Positions 9,445 through 19,000 of a DNA stretch of 40,384 bases are shown here, one piece after another (the stretch's first letter is position 1; each line of letters starts with the position of its first letter). The notes beneath the pieces were generated by a model that worked only from the letters and a program-made list of their open reading frames with translations, ran no database searches and was not told the origin of the DNA. This DNA comes from a virus: the IMG/VR virus record IMGVR_UViG_3300022929_000071, positions 1-40,384 of that record. One strand, written 5' to 3'. Both the position numbers and the translations under genes were made by a program.

Positions 9445-10025
9445 TGTCAGAAGGACACAAACATAACTTCACGGAAGAGGAGAAGCAGGAGGCGCTTGCT
9501 CAATTTGCTGCAGCAAACCAAGCAGTAGATGAAAGTCCTGAGTTTGGTGAGTACAAAAAGAATTTAGGCTTAGAGGTTGGGTTTGATACACTTAAGCAAG
9601 CTGCGATCGAGACTGCAAAGGAATCGCCCAAGGAGGCATTGGCATTCGGAGGAACAAACGCATTGGTTGCGGGTAACCCATTAAAGGCTACACCACAAGG
9701 TTTTGCTGCATCTATCCTTCCATCACTTCATAATTACGGACAGGGCGACCCGATGGTTGAGGCATACAAGCAGGTTCCCGCTCCACCTAACATACCTTTA
9801 GGTGACTCAGGGTTACAGATACCCATTGGTGACGCAGTTAAAGGTTTTAACAATATTGCATTTCAGACTATGAGCGGCGGTAAGAATATGGTTCAGGATG
9901 CATTAGGTGGCTTAGGTGGTATGCTACAGGTTCAGCCTGGTCAGTACCCACAAGATTATGTAGGGGCGGATAGTAAGTCCACCGCAGTAACTCCACCGCA
10001 GTTTAATGCCTTAATTGCTAGGTAG
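9444..10025 (+). CDS. Hypothetical protein of the internal virion gene block
   Basis: A 193-residue protein whose ATG shares one base with the previous stop (TGATG). It has an acidic helical N-terminus (HNFTEEEKQEALAQFAAANQ), then a Gly/Ala/Pro-rich region with weak hydrophobic stretches around residues 70-140. It is not recognised as a known family. It is fully embedded between internal virion-type genes and ends one base before the giant gene, so a virion or assembly role is likely but unproven. Confidence 0.5.
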   Translation: MSEGHKHNFTEEEKQEALAQFAAANQAVDESPEFGEYKKNLGLEVGFDTLKQAAIETAKESPKEALAFGGTNALVAGNPLKATPQGFAASILPSLHNYGQGDPMVEAYKQVPAPPNIPLGDSGLQIPIGDAVKGFNNIAFQTMSGGKNMVQDALGGLGGMLQVQPGQYPQDYVGADSKSTAVTPPQFNALIAR

Positions 10026-10026
10026 T

Positions 10027-13000
10027 GTGGCAACGCTTGATGATGACATTTTCAATCCTACAGTCGCTCGTATTCGGGCTAGACTGCAGGCGGTAGGCTC
10101 AGATCTTTCTACTGTATCTAATAAAGATCTTCTTCTGCAGATGGCAGAGGAGGCGAGGAATGAAGGTGGACTTGATTATGTCGGTGAACGATATGGGGAA
10201 GGCTTTAAGAATCAGTATTTAGATATAGTTAATGCCCCAGAGCCAGGGCGAGAAGGTTTCATTGGTGGAATCAAGGAGATACCCGAAGGTCTAGGTCGAG
10301 GGTACGAGGGCATGAAGAGTACTGCATTAGGCGGACTTGGATTAGCTGCAGGAACATTAGGGTTTGAGGATGCTGAATCAAGCCTCATGGAAAGTGCGGC
10401 AGAAGCACAACAAAGAGCATCTGAGTACAACCCGTCAATTAGTCGTGCATCGGATGTAAGATGGGACAACCCATCGGAGGTCATAAGATTTTTATCAGGT
10501 GGTTTTGGTGAAGCCCTTCCTTCAACGGTAGAGGCAGCTGGATCATTTGCATTGGGAGCAGGGGTAGGTGGTTTAGTCGGTAGGGGAGTTGTTAAAAGCC
10601 GACTTAAAGAAACTTTAAAAAATGTAGTAAAACGCAAGGGTGACGAGACTGCCGAACAAGCGATAAAGCGTACATTTAGTATGGCGGGCATGCAGTTAGG
10701 ATTGGGTACTAGCTCAATAGGATTAGGTGTGGGTGAGATATACACAGAGCTTTATCCTTACACCCAAGTGGACTCAGCTAGCGGTGAGTACATTGATCCA
10801 GATAAAGCTAAGGCAATCGCCATAGGTTTTGGTACGCTTGCGGGTTCACTTGATTTACTATCTGCGGGACTTCAACTTAATAAGATTATTGGTATTGGAG
10901 ATGAAGCTTCGACTAGATACCTTAAACGATTACTTTACAACCTACCCGAGGGGGTGGTAGTCGAGGGTGCGACTGAGTCAGCACAGGAGTTCATAAACAT
11001 AGCGGCTGAAAAATACTCTAAGGGTAAGGAGCTTACTTTTAATGGTGAAGAGCTTGAGCGTATGTTTGATGCTGGCGTACTTGGTGCGTTAGGTGGTGTT
11101 CAGTTTAGTGCGGCGGGTGCAATTAGGTTAGGTCAGGGTAATAAAAAGACGGGCGACGATTTATTAGGATCAGAATCTGATGACGATCCTAGTCCAGGTG
11201 GTGGCATACCTGATGACTTCAAGATGGCAGATGAGCTTGAGTCTACCCTTAATGAAATTGATGAGGCTGACGAGGAGGTCTCATTTAAGGCGGGTGACCA
11301 GGTTGCTGTATTTAGGGAAGGTAAGAAGATAAGTGGCACTGTATCCTCCATCAATGACACAACCGCAATTGTAGACTCCAAGGTTAAGGTAGGGGATAAG
11401 GAGGTAACTACTAGAGTAGAGGTCGATCTTGCTCGTGAGGGTTTATTCAACGATACATTTGTGCCGGAAGAGGAAGACTTAACTCCCGAGGTAGATGAGC
11501 CTGAGGTTGTGGATACGGACGCATCCGAAACGCCTACCGTGTATGAGGATTTCTCATATAATGAAAAGAGCGTAAAGATTGAGCCACAGGAGAAGGAGGT
11601 CTTGGAGAAGGCAATCAAGGCATACGAGGATTCAGCACAGAAAGTTAATGGAGTATCAAGTCAATCAGCTACTCCAAAAAAAGATTTTGCAGAAACAACA
11701 GGAATAAACAGCCAGTCCAAGTTGGGTCAAAAGGTATACCAACAACTAAAGGACTTGGATGTAATAGATAAAGACGGCAAGTTCACTAAGCCTACCGCCA
11801 AGGATCAGAAGCTTGAACAAGATGCAGCTAAGTTGCAGGTCACTAAGAATAAGAACAAGGTAAAGAAACTATTCGGTAAGACTAGCGATGATGGAAGGCG
11901 AGTTACTGTACCCGATCCGGTGGGCCAAAAGGTAGCAATCAATAATAGTGCTGAGCCATATACTATTACATCATACGATCCTGACACAGGAGAAATGCGG
12001 GCTGAACAGGTAACTACTAGGGGTGGTAAGATAATCAACCGACCCGTGAAAGTAGATGCCGACGGAGCTTTTGATGTAGCAACGGACAAGCGAATAGGGA
12101 ATGTCAGGAAGTTTACAAAGCGAGGTAAGGTAGGTAATAAGAAGACTGAGTACCGAGCGTACCAAAGTGCTGAGAACGAGGATATATTCTTTAGTGAGGA
12201 AGCACCAGAGGGCGGATACATCCCTGGACTAGGGGGCGAGTTTACCACGGCAGAGCAAAAGTCTGTTATGCTACAAGACCCGATCGTCCTGAACATGAAT
12301 GGAGGAATCCCGAATGAGCAAGACATGGAGATCGCACAGCGTAATCTTGCTACGAATAATGACGGGGTAGTATTTGAGAATGTTGGTTTTAATCAAAGGG
12401 AGATAATCATTACCCGAAACCAAGGCGAGGTGTATGAAACACGAAACACATCTATTCGCAACAAGATGGGAGAGCTTGGTTACTCTGAGGCCGAGATGGA
12501 TGAAGTGTTTAACCCTGTGGGGGAAGTACTAGGAGAAGACCCTATACTCCCACTAATTGGATCCATCGTAGGAAATCATCAATTCGAAAGGTCTAGTCCA
12601 TTTATAGGTAAGACTATATCAAGGGAAGAGCTTATGGCAGATTCCCCTGACAGGAGTGGCATTGATGAAAAGTATATAGATTCCAACGGAGAAGTTAATG
12701 CGATTCGCTGGGCGTATGACAATAAGAGGTCATACTTTACAGGTAAGTCACTAAGCACATCCGATATGGTGCAGGGCAATAACCTAGGTGTTAGTGAGAC
12801 TTTCGACTTTGATCCTGATGCGGTGTATGAGTTTAGGGGCAGGGATGCTTATGATGTAATCGAGGCTAAGACACAGGAGGAATTTGAGGAGGCATTGTAC
12901 AGGAAGCGACCAAAGGGAACTAAGAAGATATTTAAAAACCGATCCGAGAACACGGGCGGGTATTATGAGTTTGCCTCAGATGATTATGGTAAGAGTTTCA

Positions 13001-16000
13001 CGCTCGGAGATGTAGAGTTTAAAAAACCAGTTCCAGATGAGCAAAATGCTTACCTTCCATTGCTAGATGACTCACTTGAGCAACAACAGGTATCTATTCT
13101 TTCAGTTGAAAATAGGTTAAGCCCAAGGCAAGAAAAGGGAGAGGAGGGGGAGGTCTTAGTTATTTTACAGGCAGACACCACCAGGGATGGACTAGAGGAA
13201 GGTAACGTCCGCATAGCTCAGCTAGACAAGACAGGGAAGAAGATTTTTGATTCAGTAAAAGTAAAGAAGGATGGTAAACTGCCTGTCAATAGGTATACAC
13301 CTGTTCAAGACCTTACCGAGAGTAGTTATACTATGATTGGTCAGGTTAAGTTGTTTGAGCCTCACTCCGAGAGGATTGACTTAATGTATACTAATTTATC
13401 CGAGTTCCTGTCTGACCCGGAAGTGCAGGCGGTAACAGGATATGATGGGGAGGTTTTCGTGCCTTCACTCAATATACCTAAGGTTAGTGGAGCTAGGGGC
13501 GAAAGGTTAAAGCAGTCCTTTTCTGCGATCCAGCAGATAGAGCGGTTGCAGAAGGATAAGCCAAAAGACTACAAGAAGAGGATCAAAGGATTGCAGTCTA
13601 TACTTGATGGCTTGCAGGCGGAAAAAATACTTTTACGGGACACAGAAACTAAAGTAATAGAATCAGCCTTAGGAACTCTTAATACAAAATTTTCTGCTGA
13701 GAATGGATTAATCGAAGCTGACTTAAAGGATGTAATGCAGATATATCCAATGCTTGATCCGGTTTTACAGAAAAGGATAACAGACCTTTTAAACAAGGGA
13801 GAAGGGTCAAGTGAAGCTACATTCTTTACCGATCTACTTGAGCTTACGGTATCCGACCAGGAAGTAAAAGAGCAGATACGAGACCTTAAGGCAAAATTCG
13901 CAAGCGTAGATGCCGAGAAACTATATGCTGCACTACGAAATTCCCCTGAGTTAGGTAGTGTTATATCCGAGTACAGCGAGATTTACCGCCAACTTACTGG
14001 GTACCAAAATCAATCTAGTGAATACATAAAGACATTAAACGATGGTATATTTAATCTGACTCAGGCTTTCAAGGAAGTGCGTAGCAAGCTGGGCATGCCC
14101 GAGATTAGCAATATCGAAAAGCATGCACTAGATGCAGTCGAAAACATAAGTGCAAGTGCTGAGATGAAGCAATTGCAGAGTATCCTGGCAACGGAGGGAT
14201 TGCGTGCATATAGGGAGCTTGTCGAGCAAGGCGTAATTATTCCTTACACTACTAATGTATTACCCGTAGCGCGATGGGGTGATTTTGGGGCAGGCACTCC
14301 TGAGTACAACGACTGGGTAGAGTACTCAAAGAAAAATCCTATACGAAAGGAAAAGGACTATGGGATACCTGCCATTAGGTCAAAGCCAGCCGAGAGGTTT
14401 GAAAAGCAGATAAAGAAAAAGTTCGAGGAGGTCATAAGGATTGCTACATTAGCCGAGGATCAGGAGAGCAAAAAGGAACAGACTCGTGCAGTAGAAAATA
14501 TATTAAGCAGAATCAAAACAGGAGACTCTACCGCTCTTGATTTTAAAGCACTCCTTTTTGAGTACATCAGGGTGTACACTGATCAGTCAGAACTGAATAC
14601 GGATGGGGCTGAGGAAATATTCGATATACTTGATTCTGAGGCTATACTACGCGTGGTAGGTCGCGCCCCAATTGATGCAGTTGACCGCCTTATACTAGAA
14701 GTACAGCACTCGGATGAGTTTAACGACTTCATGCGAGATAACAAAGGAATGGGCATTCTTTCGCAGGACATAAAAGATAAGATATTTGGAAGCATGCGTA
14801 ATGCATATGGCGTGCCCTCTCCTGAAGAAAAGATTTGGAAGGTTACCCCAAGTAAAAAACCAAGGGGTAAAAGAAAACAAAGGGAGTCCGAGAAGTTTAT
14901 AATAGCAAAAAATAAATTCAGCGCACTTAGCCAATACCGTGAGCTGATGGGTTTGCCGTCAAATGATACTGGCATTAAGGCAAGCACTTCCAAATTCGGA
15001 ACCTCAATATACAAGAGGGGGGCACAGACCTTAGCTAATAACCTAGCTGATATGTTTAGGGGTGGCGTGATTTTGTTTTCTGATGAGGATAATAGGACTA
15101 CTGTAAAAATGTCTAACATGGGTGCAATGCCCAAGGGTTATGTTGACATGACCACAGGTAGGGAGATGGAGACGGACATCTCACCCCTTAACGAGGAAGA
15201 TATTGAGGGCAATCGGGCTGGTCGGATCAAGCAGACAGGTGTGGTTGCATTTACTGAAGAGCATCCGATGGAGCTTACAGGGATGCAAGAGCAGTTGGGT
15301 GAGGCAAGGGCAGCCATCGGTAGGTTTACGGAAGCTAATTCTGCAATGCAAGGTCTTCCATTCCCTGCGATTAGTGCGGTCAATCGAGTACTTAAGTTGG
15401 CAGAGTCTAATAAGGCTACCAAGTATTGGGCACAAGCGATTCAGCGTAATAAGGATTTAGTAGATGGAATGACCGTGAGGTTTGTTCCGTGGTCTGAGTT
15501 CAGGAAGTACGCAACCACTCGGGAGGACCAAATATCAACTGCGGTATATCTGCAGTCGAAGAATGAAATTTTAGTTTCCGATCTATTTTACGACAACCCG
15601 AGCATCACCGCAGATGAGCAGTTGTCTAGCGTGATCGTACACGAGATAATCCACGGCCCCACAAAGTTGGCTATGGATATTGGATACATGCAAGCCAATG
15701 GTCATGAGTTGCCGGGCAAGATGGACTCCACTGATGCCGAGACCCTTGGAAGAATCTACAGAAGCTTAGACGAAGTAGTACTCCCAGAGTTACGCGAAAA
15801 ACTAGGTAACGCAGACTATGTACATGGATTGTCATCAGTAGATGAGTTTTGGTCAGAGGTGGCATCTAACCCTAAGTTCCGTAAGTCACTATCCAGGACA
15901 AGATTTTCAGCAGAAACGAAGAAGAAGTTAGGGATAAGTAAGTCGTGGATTTCAAATGCATGGGACTATGTAAAAGCAATCCTTGCTAAGTTCTTCGGGC

Positions 16001-19000
16001 TTGAGACAAACACCGAGTCACTCAAGTGGGCAAACGAGCAACTTGATAAGGTACTAGAGTCAGCTCAACAACTTACCCCAATGCGTCATTCAATAAATGC
16101 AGTCAATGCTCGAGGGGTCGGAAGCCTGCACATGCTTGGTGGCGAAGGAGCAATCAAGGTAATGGGAGATGAGTTTGCATTTGAGTGGTTTGATGGCACA
16201 AAGCGCGTGTTAATCAATCCAAAGGAGTTGCAGATAAAAAGGAATATATCATGGAGTAAGGAAGGGATCTTTGAGGATGGAGAAAAAATCTCCGACACCA
16301 CACAGATGATTAAGTTATCTGACTTGGTGGAGTGGGATCAATTATTCTACGCCTACCCAGGTCTTGAGAATATAGATGTAACTATTGACCCTAATTATAG
16401 GGCTGAGGGTTCATACATAAAAGAGGTTGCATCTATTCAGTTGGGTCTAGGTGGTTTTACAGAAAGGGACTTATCTGAAAAAGATACTATTTCTACACTT
16501 ATCCATGAGATGCAGCATGCGATAGATACAATAGACGGAAACCCTGGAGGGTTTAGCCCAAGTGCTTTTAAGTTAAACCTGCCTTGGTTGAAGAAGTCCA
16601 AGCTATGGCAAGACTTCATGATGGGTATGGCAGATGAGGGGTCAGTTGCATCAATACATAATTGGATGTTAATCGCCCATCGGAATATCAATACCCTAAA
16701 GGAGTTGGTACCTAATGATCAAACGGGAGTAATCCAAGATACCATAGATAACCTTGAGAAGGTAGTCTCAATACTTTCACCCTTCGAGATATATAAGAGC
16801 AAGTCAGGAGAAGTTACTGCTTTTGCATCTGAGAATATATACGAGGCAATGAACGAGCGGCTGGAGCAAGAGCTAGCTGATTATAGGGAAGCAATTAAAG
16901 CCGGCAAAACTGCCCGTCATCCAGCACTAAACTTTGGGGGTATGTTGGCTAACAATGCGTGGAGGTTTAATTATACCAACTTTCATGTTATTGAGTCCGC
17001 ACTGAAAAGAGCAGGTAAGAATGATCTGGCTGAATTATTTAGTCCGCATGCAACCCGAGACTTTGAAGCACTAGGCATGTACGATAAGGCGGTACCCACT
17101 CCCGATGCATCCGAGCGTGTGTTTCAAGAGGGTGATGTGGCTGCAGTCAATGAGGTAGTAAGCTTACTAGCTAAGGCATATAATAAGTTGTCTTCCAAGG
17201 GCATGGTTACACAGACTCCCGAGGAGTTCCTTAAGGACATGGCTCCCGGTAAGGTAGGCACTGAGGGATTTTACAAGCGACTAGCTAAAGGCATAGATGA
17301 CCCTGAGTCTATCCGTATAGGTGACCAAGGTAGAAACCAGGTAACAAGAACCCATGCCTCTAATAAGGCTATTGATTACATTTCTCAAATGCTTAGGGGT
17401 AGGAAGCAAAAGAACACAGGCATCCTAGACAAGCTGGATCAAGCGGAAAGAACTGCACTTGATATCAATGAGCAGATAGAAGACTTTAACGAACTATTTA
17501 AGGGAGTAATAAAGAAAGGCTTAGCTACCCCTGAAGACATTTCTAAGACCATGCTCGTTAGTATGAAGAAGCTCACCATTGAGCAAATACGAGACATTGC
17601 CGCACAGGTTAAGAAGCCAATCCGCAAGTCCGCAATGGATATGGATGATGTTAAGACCAGTGATATTGTACGAGTGGTCAACAAGATCGTAGACATTGAC
17701 ACCTTCGAGGACTTAACTACTCAAGAAAAGAATGACGCTATTGAGAACCTCAATGATCGTCAGTTCTCAGGCAACACACCTGAGGACAAGTACCGCAGAA
17801 TGGCGCTACTCAAAGTTTTGGAATCACAAAAGGACACAGGGATGTTCCTTTACAGAATGGCAACCGACAAGCTCGGACAAGGAGTAGGGTCGGAAAGGAA
17901 TAAACTAATTCGTGATCTTAATAAGATCGTGAGTGCCACAAAGACCGAACAACTAGATGGCATCAAGTACGAGTCAACCTTCACTAAAAGACTTGATACG
18001 GTTAAGAAGAAAAGGAAGAACTTATTTTTACTCGTTGAACTTCTTGACTCCACCCAAAAGGAGAAGGAGATGCTCAAGGAGTTACATAATGTAATAAATC
18101 CTACATACAAAAGACTCCGTGCATCCATGGGAGAGCTTGAACCTACCGACATTGGTGACGGAAAGCCCATGACCATTATGAGGCTGAATAGAAACCCCGA
18201 CGGGAAACCTGTCGGCGGGTACACTAAGGAGACTATCGTCATTAGCCTAGATAAGAACGGGGCAATAAATAATCCCGGCTTTGATAAGGCAATATCTGAA
18301 ACACTTCACTTTGCCCGTGATCCTGTCAATGTGCAGAAGTACGGAGACCAACCATGGTTCAGGAATATGTCCCGCAATGCACAGGTTGCCCTCATGGATC
18401 CAAGTGGGGGACTAAAGGATAAATACTTTACGCAACGAAAGAACTGGCACCTCGGGTCACTAGAATCAGTAGGTCAAGCGATGAGTCGGTTTGGTCCTGC
18501 GGGGAAGAAGATAGGCGGGTTGATCTCGCAAGTCATTGGTCAAACACGAGACCTTCAAAGCCAAGTCAAGGTCTACGCAATCGCAGCCAATAAGGCATTT
18601 GTTCGGGTATCCAAGGAACTAGGTCTTAATGGATCGAGTATTTACAGCGAAGTCTGGCAAGACATGGCATTTTGGTTCGACAATCACCCCGAGTACTACG
18701 GCAGGGAAGATGTTGCATTTTCTGAAATGTGGAAGTGGTTAAGGAACGAGCGCCCCATGCATCTTGAGAATGTTAAAGACATGAATCGTGCCCGTGATGC
18801 CGTTAGGTTTTGGGTTAATAAGGAGGTAGAGGCTAAGAATCACATGCGATATGTGAATGAGGAGGTGCTTGGCAATAGGATCCGTGATGACCAGGTTACC
18901 GTGCAGTCAGAACTTGATGGGTCACAGGTAGATTTTTACAGAAGACCAATTGATCTAGGTTTCTCCACATGGAGCAGATCCTTAAATAATCATGCAATCT

